Shown: in pieces, positions 1-7,373 of the stretch | Position numbering within the stretch: the stretch's first letter is position 1 | How the letters are laid out: each line of letters opens with the position of its first letter | Assembly (NCBI GenBank): GCA_012522285.1 | Contig: JAAYKS010000028.1 | Span: 1 to 14,032, forward strand | From: Clostridiaceae bacterium | GTDB taxonomy: Bacteria > Bacillota > Clostridia > Saccharofermentanales > UBA5734 | DNA length: 14,032 nt | Reading direction: 5' to 3' | Notes under the pieces: generated by a model | Databases searched by the model: none | What the model was told of the DNA's origin: nothing | What the model saw: only the letters and a program-made list of their open reading frames with translations | Position numbers and translations under genes: made by a program

Positions 1-254
1 ATAGCCGCGTCGTCTGCGGTATCCGCCTCGTGGGGATGTATACCGACCGTGCACCAGATTGCGGGGGCGGACGGGTCATTTTCTTCCCGGTATCGCCCGG
101 CCAGCGCACAGGCCGCCGCAGAGGAGGACAGATCGGATGAAGCCTCGATCAGGCGCTCCACCCCTGCCGCGCGCGCACGCGCCAGCACGTCCGGCCGGTC
201 GGCGTCGAACCGCTCGTCCCCGAGATGGGCATGGGTGTCGAACAAGCGCAGCAT
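1..254 (-). CDS. tatD: TatD-family metal-dependent DNase, N-terminal part (runs off window)
   Basis: N-terminal 84 codons of a TatD/YcfH-type hydrolase; the rest lies beyond position 1. The family are TIM-barrel, two-metal phosphoesterases with 3'-5' DNase activity. Seen in sequence: the opening LFDTHAHLGDERFD carries the metal-binding HxH (H8, H10), and GIHPHEA near residue 73 is the second family signature. The ATG at 254 is preceded by GAGG inside the end of metG; a GTG three bases further upstream (257) is an alternative start with tighter spacing. The gene begins 11 nt after the metG stop, so it is probably co-transcribed with metG, as in the metS-yabD order of Bacillus subtilis. The family assignment is secure; the substrate in the cell is not known from sequence. 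Confidence 0.93.
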   Translation of the reverse strand, partial: MLRLFDTHAHLGDERFDADRPDVLARARAAGVERLIEASSDLSSSAAACALAGRYREENDPSAPAIWCTVGIHPHEADTADDAA

Positions 255-265
255 CACGGGGAACC

Positions 266-2269
266 TCAGTTGACCGGGCTGCCCGGCGCCAGATCGCCGT
301 CGACGGTCGCCAGGCGTACGCGCCCGTCCGGGTCTTCCGCGGCCAACAGCATGCCGTGGGACATCACGCCCCGTATCTTTCGGGGTTTCAAATTGGCTAC
401 GAGGATGACACGCTTACCAACGAGGTCCGCGGGATCGTAGTGTTCCGCGATGCCGGACAGGACGGTGCGCGTCTCTGAACCGAGATTGACGGTGGAACAC
501 AGCAACTTGTCGGATCCCGCCAGTTTTTCGCAGGCTTCGATCCGGCCGACGACCAGTTGGATCTTGTGAAAATCGTCGATGGTGATCGGTGCGTCCCCGT
601 CTTGCTCTTCAACGGCCGGAGCGGGAGCGGAGGGCTGGGTTGACGCCTCCGTGACTGATATGGGAGCAGGTGCGGCGGGGGCAGTCTCGCGTTCCGTCGA
701 CGGCAGTGCCGCCGACATCGCGGCCAGTTCGGCTTCCAGATCCAGCCGGGGGAACAAAGGCGCGACTTTCTGCACACCGGTGGAAGAACGATAGAGTCCA
801 AACGCGGCAGCCGACGTCCAGGTGGTCAGCTCGCCTTCTTCCACGCCGATCGATTCCAGGATGCGAGGTGCCGTCCCCGGCATGATGGGCTGGAGCAGGA
901 TCGCGACGATTCTGAGACCTTCGGCCAGGTTGAACAACACCCGCGCAAGCCGGGAGCGCGACGCTTCGTCCCGGGCAAGGATCCAGGGGGCGGTTTCATC
1001 GATGTATTTGTTGCTGCGGCTGATCGCCCGCCAGATTTCAGCGAGCGCCAGGCTGAACTGCATGTTGTCGAGGTGCCCCTCGACCCGGGCCGTCAACCCC
1101 TCATACAGCTCGATCAGATCCGCGTCCGCGGGATCGGGATCGATGATCTCCGGGAGGGAGCCGTCAAAATAGCGCTCCACCATCGCAACCGTCCGGCTGA
1201 CCAGATTGCCCAGATCGTTCGCGAGATCCGCGTTGATACGGTTGACAAGCGCTTCGTTGGAAAAAACCCCATCCTGTCCGAACGTGACTTCGCGCAGTAG
1301 GAAATAACGGATCGCATCGACGCCGTAGCGGTCGCACAAGACGACCGGGTCGACGACATTCCCCTTGGACTTGGACATCTTCCCGTCGTTCAAGAGCAGC
1401 CAGCCGTGCCCCAGCACCTTGCGGGGGAGTGGAAGTCCGAGTGCCATCAGGATGGCCGGCCAGATGATCGCATGGAACCGGACAATCTCCTTGCCGACCA
1501 GGTGGATGTCCGCCGGCCAGAACCGGTCATACCCGTCGGAGGGGTTGTCCGGCCATCCGAGCGCGGTGATGTAGTTGCTGAGCGCGTCGACCCACACATA
1601 GACCACATGTTTGGGGTCGAATGCTACTTTGACCCCCCAGTCGAAGGTCGTACGCGACACGCACAGATCCTCCAGCCCGGGCTTGAGAAAGTTTGAGATC
1701 ATTTCGTTCGCACGGGTGACCGGCTGCAGAAAGGTCGGATTCTCCTCCAGATGCTGGATAATGCGATCCTGGTACCGGGACAGACGGAAGAAATATGCCT
1801 CTTCCGTTGTCTTTTCCACCGCGCGGCCGCAGTCCGGACAATTGCCGTCCACCAGCTGGGACTCGGTCCAGAAGGACTCGCATGGAGTGCAGTACCAGCC
1901 GCTGTATGCGCCTTTATAGATGTCGCCCTGCTCATATAGCCGGCGAAAGATCTCCTGGACCGCCTTTTCATGATGCTCATCTGTGGTGCGGATAAACCGG
2001 TCGTACCTCACATCCATCCGTTTACGCAACCCTTTGATCCCCTCGACGATCCCGTCCACATACGCCTTCGGGGAGATCCCGAGGGCTTCGGCTTTGCGCT
2101 GGATCTTCTGCCCGTGCTCGTCGGTTCCGGTGAGAAACATCACATCGTATCCCCGGAGTCGCTTGTAGCGAGCCATGGCATCCGCCATCACCGAGCAATA
2201 GGAATGCCCGATGTGCAGTTTGTCGCTGGGGTAGTAAATCGGGGTCGTGATGTAAAAAGGTTCTCCCAT
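266..2269 (-). CDS. metG: Methionyl-tRNA synthetase
   Basis: Class I aminoacyl-tRNA synthetase that charges tRNA-Met with methionine, in the cytoplasm. The 667-residue protein is full length for the Bacillota type. Visible: HIGH at residues 19-22, the GTDEHGQKI block at 48-56, a zinc-knuckle pair CTPC (127-130) and CPDC (144-147), and KMSKS at 297-301. After an anticodon-binding helical region comes a Pro/Ala-rich linker (about 525-560). A C-terminal Trbp111-type tRNA-binding domain (about 565-667) includes VGRIEACEKLAGSDKLL and SHGMLLAAED. The ATG at 2269 has GGGAGGG 7 nt upstream. A strong promoter and a GC-rich hairpin precede it (see separate entries), so it heads its own unit and is followed by tatD. 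Nothing is missing from the active site. Confidence 0.98.
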   Translation of the reverse strand: MGEPFYITTPIYYPSDKLHIGHSYCSVMADAMARYKRLRGYDVMFLTGTDEHGQKIQRKAEALGISPKAYVDGIVEGIKGLRKRMDVRYDRFIRTTDEHHEKAVQEIFRRLYEQGDIYKGAYSGWYCTPCESFWTESQLVDGNCPDCGRAVEKTTEEAYFFRLSRYQDRIIQHLEENPTFLQPVTRANEMISNFLKPGLEDLCVSRTTFDWGVKVAFDPKHVVYVWVDALSNYITALGWPDNPSDGYDRFWPADIHLVGKEIVRFHAIIWPAILMALGLPLPRKVLGHGWLLLNDGKMSKSKGNVVDPVVLCDRYGVDAIRYFLLREVTFGQDGVFSNEALVNRINADLANDLGNLVSRTVAMVERYFDGSLPEIIDPDPADADLIELYEGLTARVEGHLDNMQFSLALAEIWRAISRSNKYIDETAPWILARDEASRSRLARVLFNLAEGLRIVAILLQPIMPGTAPRILESIGVEEGELTTWTSAAAFGLYRSSTGVQKVAPLFPRLDLEAELAAMSAALPSTERETAPAAPAPISVTEASTQPSAPAPAVEEQDGDAPITIDDFHKIQLVVGRIEACEKLAGSDKLLCSTVNLGSETRTVLSGIAEHYDPADLVGKRVILVANLKPRKIRGVMSHGMLLAAEDPDGRVRLATVDGDLAPGSPVN

Positions 2270-2276
2270 GACAGAT

Positions 2277-2307
2277 CCCTCCCGGACCGGCCGGACCGCC
2301 TGTCCGG
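2277..2307 (-). promoter_or_regulatory. GC-rich leader hairpin and Shine-Dalgarno of metG
   Basis: In the metG leader, CCGGAC (2307-2302) can pair with GTCCGG at 2296-2291, closing a 5-nt loop. The same CCGGAC could instead pair with a second GTCCGG at 2287-2282. That second copy overlaps the first bases of the ribosome-binding GGGAGGG (2283-2277). There is no U-tract, so this is not a classical terminator. The leader after the predicted start is only about 48 nt, too short for a T-box or S-box. The pairing is read directly from sequence; a regulatory role is inference. Confidence 0.45.
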
Positions 2308-2324
2308 CTGTGTGTTTTCATGCC

Positions 2325-2353
2325 AGTATAGTGGAACCCGGATGCGTTTTCAA
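2325..2353 (-). promoter_or_regulatory. Sigma-A-type promoter for metG
   Basis: Reading the minus strand, TTGAAA (2353-2348) and TATACT (2330-2325) are separated by exactly 17 nt. Each box matches the sigma-70/sigma-A consensus at five of six positions. Transcription would begin near 2317-2318, giving a leader of about 48 nt before the metG ATG. The site lies in the 89-nt gap after the rsmI stop, so metG-tatD can be expressed independently of the upstream genes. No convincing intrinsic terminator for rsmI is visible in the gap, so read-through is also possible. Confidence 0.75.
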
Positions 2354-2358
2354 ATCCG

Positions 2359-3249
2359 TCAGACGTCGTCTTTAGGCCGGTCTCCCCGTAGGGCGGCGGC
2401 CATCGCGTACGCTTCTTTGCGGGGCAGTCCGGTTTCCTGCGAAACCATGCGGGCGATGTCCCGCACCGGCAAGCCGTCGCGAACCAGCGCGGCGCTCCGC
2501 TCCCGGGCCGCCCTCTCCACCCGTTCGGCCTTCTCCCCGTCATCCTCCGGGCGCACGCGCTCCTCGTATGCCTCCAGCCCCTCCAGGACCAGTACATACT
2601 CTCCGCGGGGTTCGTCTTCCGTATATCGGGAGACAAGTCCGTCGACTGTGGAGCGGAGAAACTCTTCGTGCAGTTTGGTCAGTTCCCGGGCCGCCACGAT
2701 CCGGCGGCCGCCCAACCCGGCTTGTGCGAGATCGGACAGCGTGCGCCGCAGGCGATGGGGTGCTTCATACAGGACGACGGTCCGCCTCTCGGAGGCAACC
2801 TGTTCCAATGCCATCCGCCGGGTCTTGCCCGCGGCAGACAAAAACCCTTCGAACACAAACCGATCGGTACAAAGACCGGATCCGGTCAGGCCGGCAATGG
2901 CCGCGCAGGCACCGGGCACCACTACGACCGGGATGCCGGCATCCGCACACACCCCCACCAGATCACTGCCGGGATCCGAAATACCCGGCGTGCCGGCGTC
3001 GGCGACCAGCGCCACCGAGCGTCCCTCCAGCAACAGGTCCCGAAGCTTGTCCCCCTTTTGCCGCGTATTGTGCTTGTGGTAGCTTTCGAGCTTGACCTTG
3101 AGGCCATACCGCGCCAGCAATCCCGCGGTCGTCCTGGTGTCCTCCGCTGCGACCAGATCGACGGCGCGCAAAATTTCCAGCGCGCGCGGTGTCATGTCTC
3201 CCAGATTGCCGATCGGTACGCCGACCAGATATAAGGTCCCGATTGTCAT
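2359..3249 (-). CDS. rsmI: 16S rRNA (cytidine-1402-2'-O)-methyltransferase RsmI
   Basis: SAM-dependent tetrapyrrole-methylase-fold enzyme that 2'-O-methylates C1402 of 16S rRNA in the decoding centre. The 296-residue length is normal. Visible family blocks: VGVPIGNLGDMTPRA (9-23), AEDTR (35-39), SYHKHN (56-61), DAGTPGISDPG (84-94), GFLSAAGKTRR (the usual GFLP block, with P replaced), YEAPHRL and ELTKLHEE. The C-terminal RsmI helical extension is present. The ATG at 3249 overlaps the upstream methyltransferase stop as ATGA, the same yabB-yabC pairing seen in B. subtilis, except that no yazA gene lies between. It is followed by the metG promoter region. Confidence 0.97.
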   Translation of the reverse strand: MTIGTLYLVGVPIGNLGDMTPRALEILRAVDLVAAEDTRTTAGLLARYGLKVKLESYHKHNTRQKGDKLRDLLLEGRSVALVADAGTPGISDPGSDLVGVCADAGIPVVVVPGACAAIAGLTGSGLCTDRFVFEGFLSAAGKTRRMALEQVASERRTVVLYEAPHRLRRTLSDLAQAGLGGRRIVAARELTKLHEEFLRSTVDGLVSRYTEDEPRGEYVLVLEGLEAYEERVRPEDDGEKAERVERAARERSAALVRDGLPVRDIARMVSQETGLPRKEAYAMAAALRGDRPKDDV

Positions 3250-4139
3250 CGCAATCCCCCGGCATCGGATGGGAAAGGTGCTGTCCCCGCGGTCCGAACC
3301 AGTCCGTCCATGAGCCGTGCGGGATCGATCCCCTCTCCTGTATAGATGCCTTGTACTTCCTCTGTATAGGTACCATGCAGATCGCGTACCACCAAAGGAG
3401 TCGCGATCGAAAAGCCGCCCGCCCTGCCTCCGGCCACGGCTGTCATCAACAAAAGAGAAGCCGGTCGGCCCGGAGCGGGCAAAACTTCCCGGAGTGTTTT
3501 CGGCTCCAAGCCATGACCGCGGCAGGCGACCATCAGGTCAACCAGCTGAGCGGGACGGCAAGACACCACCAGTGTACCATGCGTCCGCAACAGCCGCCGG
3601 GCCGCCGCGGCGAGGTCGTCGGCCGTCAGGGTGGCGGACACGGTCGCGGCCGCGCGGACGGGGTCGGCAGGAGGCTTGCCCCGGCCTGTCATGTGATAGG
3701 GCGGATTTGAGATGCACAGATCAAATCCGGATTCCCCGGGCACGTGCCGGTCGCGGATATCCCCCTCCACCACACGGATCCGGTCCGCGAGCCCGTTCAA
3801 CCGCACATTGCGCGATGCCAGTTCCGCCAGAGACGGCACTCGCTCGATCCCCGTCAACCGAACCTGCGGCAGGCGCGAGGCAAGCAAAAGGAGCAGGATG
3901 CCGGAGCCGCATCCGATGTCTGCCACGCGCACCTGTTTGTTGCGCGTCCGAAGTAAAGAAGCCGCATGGTGAGCCAGCAACACAGCATCTTCCCCGAATC
4001 GAAGCCCGCCGCATTTTTGGAGGATGCGCAGCCCGCTCCGTTGCAGATCGTCGACCGTCTCATCCTCATACAGGGGAATCGGCCCGGGCGCTGGATATGA
4101 AAAAGGGAAAACCGCCCGGTCTTCCCTCTCTCCATTCAC
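3246..4139 (-). CDS. yabB: TrmN6/YabB-type N6-adenine methyltransferase (tRNA1-Val A37 family)
   Basis: Class I SAM-dependent methyltransferase of the TrmN6 (YfiC/YabB) family, whose characterised E. coli member makes N6-methyladenosine at position 37 of tRNA1-Val. Visible: the substrate-side block GGLRFGEDAVLLAHHAA (44-60), SAM motif I VADIGCGSG (72-80), the acidic GIE of motif II (97-99), and the catalytic NPPY (145-148) typical of N6-adenine enzymes. Length is 297 residues, slightly long because of both ends. The start is a GTG at 4139 with only a weak ribosome-binding site, 13 nt after the ferredoxin stop; no good in-frame ATG lies nearby, so the exact N-terminus is uncertain. The stop overlaps rsmI by 4 nt. 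The family call is firm; the precise tRNA target is inferred. Confidence 0.9.
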   Translation of the reverse strand: MNGEREDRAVFPFSYPAPGPIPLYEDETVDDLQRSGLRILQKCGGLRFGEDAVLLAHHAASLLRTRNKQVRVADIGCGSGILLLLLASRLPQVRLTGIERVPSLAELASRNVRLNGLADRIRVVEGDIRDRHVPGESGFDLCISNPPYHMTGRGKPPADPVRAAATVSATLTADDLAAAARRLLRTHGTLVVSCRPAQLVDLMVACRGHGLEPKTLREVLPAPGRPASLLLMTAVAGGRAGGFSIATPLVVRDLHGTYTEEVQGIYTGEGIDPARLMDGLVRTAGTAPFPSDAGGLR

Positions 4140-4152
4140 GATTGGGCCGCTC

Positions 4153-4323
4153 TCACTTCGGGGCGATCGAGCTGGTCGGGCAGACCGGCACGCACGCGCC
4201 GCAGTCGATGCAGGTCTCGGGGTCGATCACGTAGATCGGATCGCCTTCGGAAATCGCACCTGTCGGGCATTCGCCCACGCAAGCGCCGCAAGCAATGCAG
4301 GTATCGGCAATGAAATGCGCCAT
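4153..4323 (-). CDS. Small 2[4Fe-4S] ferredoxin
   Basis: A 56-residue clostridial-type ferredoxin, a soluble low-potential electron carrier. Both cluster motifs are intact: C9, C12, C15, C19 followed by Pro, and C38, C41, C44, C48 followed by Pro. The two halves are visibly duplicated (CIACGACVGECP and CIDCGACVPVCP). The open frame extends 14 codons further upstream, but the ATG at 4323 is chosen because AGGAGGT sits 8 nt before it and the protein then has the normal family length. A near-consensus promoter lies just upstream. It occupies the position of yabA in the B. subtilis order, between ricT and the yabB-type gene. Its redox partner cannot be read from the window. RicT upstream is a cysteine-rich protein linked to Fe-S clusters, but a direct link is only a speculation. 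Confidence 0.96.
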   Translation of the reverse strand: MAHFIADTCIACGACVGECPTGAISEGDPIYVIDPETCIDCGACVPVCPTSSIAPK

Positions 4324-4355
4324 GTTTGTGTTACCTCCTGTTTCGGTTATGTCAG

Positions 4356-4384
4356 ATTCTAGCATCCTGAGGGGGTTTCTTCAA
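4356..4384 (-). promoter_or_regulatory. Sigma-A-type promoter for the ferredoxin-yabB-rsmI unit
   Basis: On the minus strand TTGAAG (4384-4379) and TAGAAT (4361-4356) are spaced by exactly 17 nt. The -10 box matches consensus at five of six positions and the -35 at four. The predicted start near 4349 leaves a leader of about 25 nt containing AGGAGGT. It lies in the 116-nt gap (4324-4439) between ricT and the ferredoxin gene; I see no clear hairpin terminator in that gap. The promoter should drive the ferredoxin, the yabB-type methyltransferase and rsmI. Confidence 0.7.
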
Positions 4385-4439
4385 CAGAATGAGAGATAAT
4401 CCGTATCATTTGTCACGATCAATGGGGTGGACGCGCGGT

Positions 4440-5384
4440 TCACTCCTCAACGGATGGATCTTCCGCCTCGTGGGTTTCCTGGTCCTCGGCGATTTCACCG
4501 GCATCCGTATCCGGGGTGCGTGCCCGTGCGGGGCGCCCACCGCGCGGTCCTTTCTTCCCTTTGCTCGGGCGGGTGCTTCCCAGCACTTCGACCGCGGAAG
4601 CATCGACGGTGAGCAGGTCGGACTCGTTTCCGAGATCCAAGCGCACGGTGAGGGTCTCTTTGAGGAGATGCAGCCCGACCACCAAGCCCTGTCCCTGCTC
4701 TGTCATGACGATGTCCCCCTGGCGCGGCATCCTGCGATGCGCGTCCTCGTAGGCTTCCTGCTCGTACTTGAAGCAGCACATCAACCGCCCGCAGGCCCCA
4801 GATATCTTGGTCGGGTTCATCGAAAAGCCTTGCTCTTTGGCCATTTTGATCGAAACCGGAACGAAGTCGTTGAGGAACGAACAACAGCACAGTTCGCGGC
4901 CGCAGACGCCCAGTCCACCGATCATGCGGGCTTCGTCGCGCACCCCGATCTGCCTCAGTTCGATTCGCATGCGGAAAACCGCCGCCAGGTCTTTGACCAG
5001 CTCGCGGAAGTCCACCCGGCCGTCGGCCGTGAAATAGAACGTGATCTTGCGCCCGTCAAACGCGTATTCCGCGTCGACCAGATTCATGGGCAGATTCCGT
5101 TTTTGAATTTTTGCCAGACAGACTGCGAACGCGTCGTGTTCCTTGCGTTCGTTTTCGGCCTTGGTTTTCAAATCATTCTCATCCGCCATGCGGAGAATGC
5201 CTTTGAGAGGTGTCTTGATATTGTTGTCGGGAATTTCGATGGCTTCTTCGACGACCTGCCCGATTTCCACGCCCTGGCTGGTTTCAACGATCACCATGTC
5301 CCCCTGTCGGAGGGTATGGTCGCCCGGGTCGAAATGATAGGCTTTACCGGTCCCGTGGAAGCGAATTCCCACGACTTTAGGCAT
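4440..5384 (-). CDS. ricT: RicT (YaaT), PSP1-domain protein of the Ric/Y-complex
   Basis: PSP1 C-terminal-domain protein orthologous to B. subtilis YaaT/RicT, which with RicA and RicF forms an Fe-S-associated complex that affects RNase Y processing, sporulation and competence. Visible: the N-terminal MPKVVGIRFHGTGKAYHFDP, and the paired cysteine blocks GGLGVCGRELCCCSF (C161, C166-C168) and KISGACGRLMCCFKYE (C198, C203, C204). Length is 314 residues, longer than the usual ~275 because of a charged, probably disordered tail from about 270, first basic (KGKKGPRGGRPARAR) and then acidic. The ATG at 5384 overlaps the holB stop by 8 nt and has GGAAGGAG 8 nt upstream. The position after holB matches B. 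subtilis. The genes for the partner proteins RicA and RicF are not in the window. Confidence 0.95.
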   Translation of the reverse strand: MPKVVGIRFHGTGKAYHFDPGDHTLRQGDMVIVETSQGVEIGQVVEEAIEIPDNNIKTPLKGILRMADENDLKTKAENERKEHDAFAVCLAKIQKRNLPMNLVDAEYAFDGRKITFYFTADGRVDFRELVKDLAAVFRMRIELRQIGVRDEARMIGGLGVCGRELCCCSFLNDFVPVSIKMAKEQGFSMNPTKISGACGRLMCCFKYEQEAYEDAHRRMPRQGDIVMTEQGQGLVVGLHLLKETLTVRLDLGNESDLLTVDASAVEVLGSTRPSKGKKGPRGGRPARARTPDTDAGEIAEDQETHEAEDPSVEE

Positions 5385-6384
5385 GGGCTAGCTCCTTCCG
5401 CAGCTGAAGCAACAGACTGCATATGGTGGTTTCAAAATTGGTGTTGAGTGTCAGACACCGTCTGGCATGCTGGACGGCGGCGCCTGCGCGGTCCAGTTGA
5501 GCGATATCGTAGCGGTTTCGGCGTACCAGGTCAAGGATCGCTCCACGGCGGTCGGCGTTGAGCAACAACGTTTCCCGAGCGCCGGACGCGACAAGCGCGA
5601 GATCCCGGACATATGTCCCCGCGACATCCAGCAATGTGTCAGCGTGGTCCTTTTCCCGGTTGAAAAACCCATACGTCTCCGTCAGCAGCACGGCCCGGTC
5701 TTTTTCGCCGACCGATGCCATCCGGTCCAGCACCTCTTCCCGCACCTGGATGAACCATGTGTCGGTTGCCAGTTCCAGCGCGACGCCGGGAATACCGCGC
5801 GCATACCGCAGCAAAAAGGGCAGCGCGGGCAGCTCTTCCGAAATCCCGGCTCCTGTGAGAATCCGCCGGAGCTCTTCGGGGGTGCTGCGCGCCAGCGGGA
5901 AATGTGCCATGCGCGAAACGATCGTGCCGGCGAGCCGTTCGGGGCCGGATGCGGTCATGAGGATGCAGACGTGCGGCGGGGGTTCTTCGATGGTCTTGAG
6001 AAGCGCGTTCTGCCCTTGCTCGTTCAAATGGTCCGCATCGACCAGATAGACCTTGCGCCCGCCCATCTGAGAGTACAAGGAGACATCCGCGACGATGTCC
6101 GTACGCACCTGCTCTACGCGGATCCCCTTGCCGTCCTTCGATACCAGACTGCGCCAATCGGGATGCACGCCTTCGTCAAACAGGCGACAGGCAACGCACT
6201 GGCCGCATGCACCGGCTTCGGAGGGCGTCTGACAGAGCAACGCTTTGCCAAACGCGCGCGCGACCAGGGTTTTCCCCGCACCAGTGGGGCCGGTAAAAAG
6301 AAAGGCATGCCCCGGGTCCCCCGCGAGGGAGGTCCCGAGGCGCCTTTTCAGCTGTTCTTGTCCAATGATCGTGGAAAAAGACAT
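5377..6384 (-). CDS. holB: DNA polymerase III delta' subunit
   Basis: AAA+ clamp-loader subunit that, with delta and tau/gamma, loads the sliding clamp at replication forks. The 335-residue length is normal. Visible: Walker A GPTGAGKT (32-39), a four-cysteine zinc module (C51, C60, C63, C66), Walker B-like VYLVDADHLN (112-121), the KTIEEPPPHVCILMTA block and the SRM at 157-159, where SRC is more common. Walker A looks intact, which is not always so in delta'. The ATG at 6384 follows the darA stop by 3 nt with only a weak ribosome-binding site, so translation is probably coupled to darA. The yaaR gene that separates these two in B. subtilis is absent. Confidence 0.96.
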   Translation of the reverse strand: MSFSTIIGQEQLKRRLGTSLAGDPGHAFLFTGPTGAGKTLVARAFGKALLCQTPSEAGACGQCVACRLFDEGVHPDWRSLVSKDGKGIRVEQVRTDIVADVSLYSQMGGRKVYLVDADHLNEQGQNALLKTIEEPPPHVCILMTASGPERLAGTIVSRMAHFPLARSTPEELRRILTGAGISEELPALPFLLRYARGIPGVALELATDTWFIQVREEVLDRMASVGEKDRAVLLTETYGFFNREKDHADTLLDVAGTYVRDLALVASGARETLLLNADRRGAILDLVRRNRYDIAQLDRAGAAVQHARRCLTLNTNFETTICSLLLQLRKELAHA

Positions 6385-6387
6385 CCG

Positions 6388-6717
6388 CTACATTTTCTCA
6401 AATCGTTCGACGTTCAGCACAAACACCGTCGCACCGCCTACGGTAACTTCGACCGGATAGGGGATGTAAGCCCCGCCGATCGCCGAAGGGGTGACACTCG
6501 TGTTGATTGCGGCTTTGCGGCTGCTGGAGTACTTTTTGACGATGTTGAACACTTCGTCCAGCTGCGCGTCCTCGACAACGATCATCAGTGTCGTGTTCCC
6601 GGAACGCAAAAACCCGCCTGTCGAATTGAGTTTTGTGACGCGGAATCCTGCTTTGTTGAGTTCCGCCATGAGCCTGGGGCTATCCTCGTCGTGCACGATG
6701 GCCATAATCATTTTCAT
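6388..6717 (-). CDS. darA: Cyclic-di-AMP receptor DarA/PstA (PII-like)
   Basis: PII-like trimeric c-di-AMP-binding protein (DUF970, B. subtilis YaaQ). The 109-residue length is exactly typical. Seen: MKMIMAIVHDED opening, GFRVTKLNSTGGFLRSGNTT (24-43), with R26, T28, F36 and N41 in the region where family structures contact ligand, and the C-terminal VGGATVFVLNVERFEKM. It is a cytosolic sensor; its output partner is not established for the family. The ATG at 6717 overlaps the tmk stop as ATGA and has GGAGGAGG in the end of tmk, so the two are translationally coupled. Presence of this gene implies that the organism makes c-di-AMP, although no cyclase gene is in the window. Confidence 0.97.
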   Translation of the reverse strand: MKMIMAIVHDEDSPRLMAELNKAGFRVTKLNSTGGFLRSGNTTLMIVVEDAQLDEVFNIVKKYSSSRKAAINTSVTPSAIGGAYIPYPVEVTVGGATVFVLNVERFEKM

Positions 6718-7337
6718 GGTAGTACCTCCTCCAACTTTTGTGACAGGCGCTGCGCCGTCTCACCGATGGTTCCTTGCGCGTCGATCAGGACGAACCGTCC
6801 TGGTTCCCGACGAGCGATTTCCAAATATCCGTCGCGTACGCGGCGCTTGAATGCCATGCTGTTTGCATCCATCCGATCCGGTGTCCCGCCGCGCGCCCGC
6901 ATCCTTTCGGTGGCGGTCTCGGCGGGAAGATCGAACAAATAGGTGCGGAGCGGCATCAGTCCGCCTGTCGCGATTTCGTTGATCCTGCTCACCATCCCGA
7001 TGTCTAACCCGCGGCCGTAGCCCTGGTATGCGACGGTGGAATCGATGTATCGGTCACACAGGACGACCGTGCCGGCTTCCAGTGCGGGGAGAATGACCTC
7101 TCGGGTGATCTGGCTGCGCGCAGATGCGAACAGGAGCAGTTCGGCGACATCGTCCATCCCTTTTCCGGAGCGATCCAGCAGGATTTCACGGATCCGTTCT
7201 CCGACCCACGTTCCGCCTGGTTCCCGGATCACAAGGGTCCGGTACCCTCTTTCGCGAAGCGATTGGTCGGCCTTCTCAAGGTGCGTGGATTTACCGCAAC
7301 CGTCCAGCCCTTCGAATGTGATGAAAACGCCGTTCAT
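6714..7337 (-). CDS. tmk: Thymidylate kinase
   Basis: Phosphorylates dTMP to dTDP with ATP, the shared last-but-one step of dTTP supply. The 207 residues are the normal length. Visible: P-loop EGLDGCGKST (9-18), REPGGT (38-43), the DRY block CDRYIDSTVAYQGYGRGLD (94-112), and the LID region GTPDRMDANSMAFKRRVRDGY (151-171). The ATG at 7337 has GGAGGGAG a few bases upstream. The gene lies 36 nt after the decarboxylase stop and overlaps darA by 4 nt, matching the yaaO-tmk-yaaQ order. A TATAAT at 7378-7373 might give a local promoter, but no good -35 box accompanies it. Confidence 0.98.
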   Translation of the reverse strand: MNGVFITFEGLDGCGKSTHLEKADQSLRERGYRTLVIREPGGTWVGERIREILLDRSGKGMDDVAELLLFASARSQITREVILPALEAGTVVLCDRYIDSTVAYQGYGRGLDIGMVSRINEIATGGLMPLRTYLFDLPAETATERMRARGGTPDRMDANSMAFKRRVRDGYLEIARREPGRFVLIDAQGTIGETAQRLSQKLEEVLP

Positions 7338-7373
7338 GTCTCCCTCCGCATCCGAAGTGTCTGGCTGCCTTTA

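Noticed and set aside
2281..2310. GC-rich hairpin as an intrinsic terminator after rsmI
   Set aside because: No run of U follows the stem on the minus strand, and it lies downstream of a good promoter and right against the metG ribosome-binding site, so a leader element is more likely.
1970..3082. A 370-codon open frame on the plus strand
   Set aside because: It covers parts of metG and rsmI on the other strand and contains Ser/Arg-rich non-family sequence.
4324..4365. Extended N-terminus for the ferredoxin
   Set aside because: The extra codons overlap the promoter -10 region and transcript start, and the ATG at 4323 has an ideal AGGAGGT and gives the standard ferredoxin length.
5467..6942. 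A 491-codon open frame on the plus strand
   Set aside because: It is antisense to holB, darA and tmk, which have intact family motifs; the translation shows no domain and no good ribosome-binding site.
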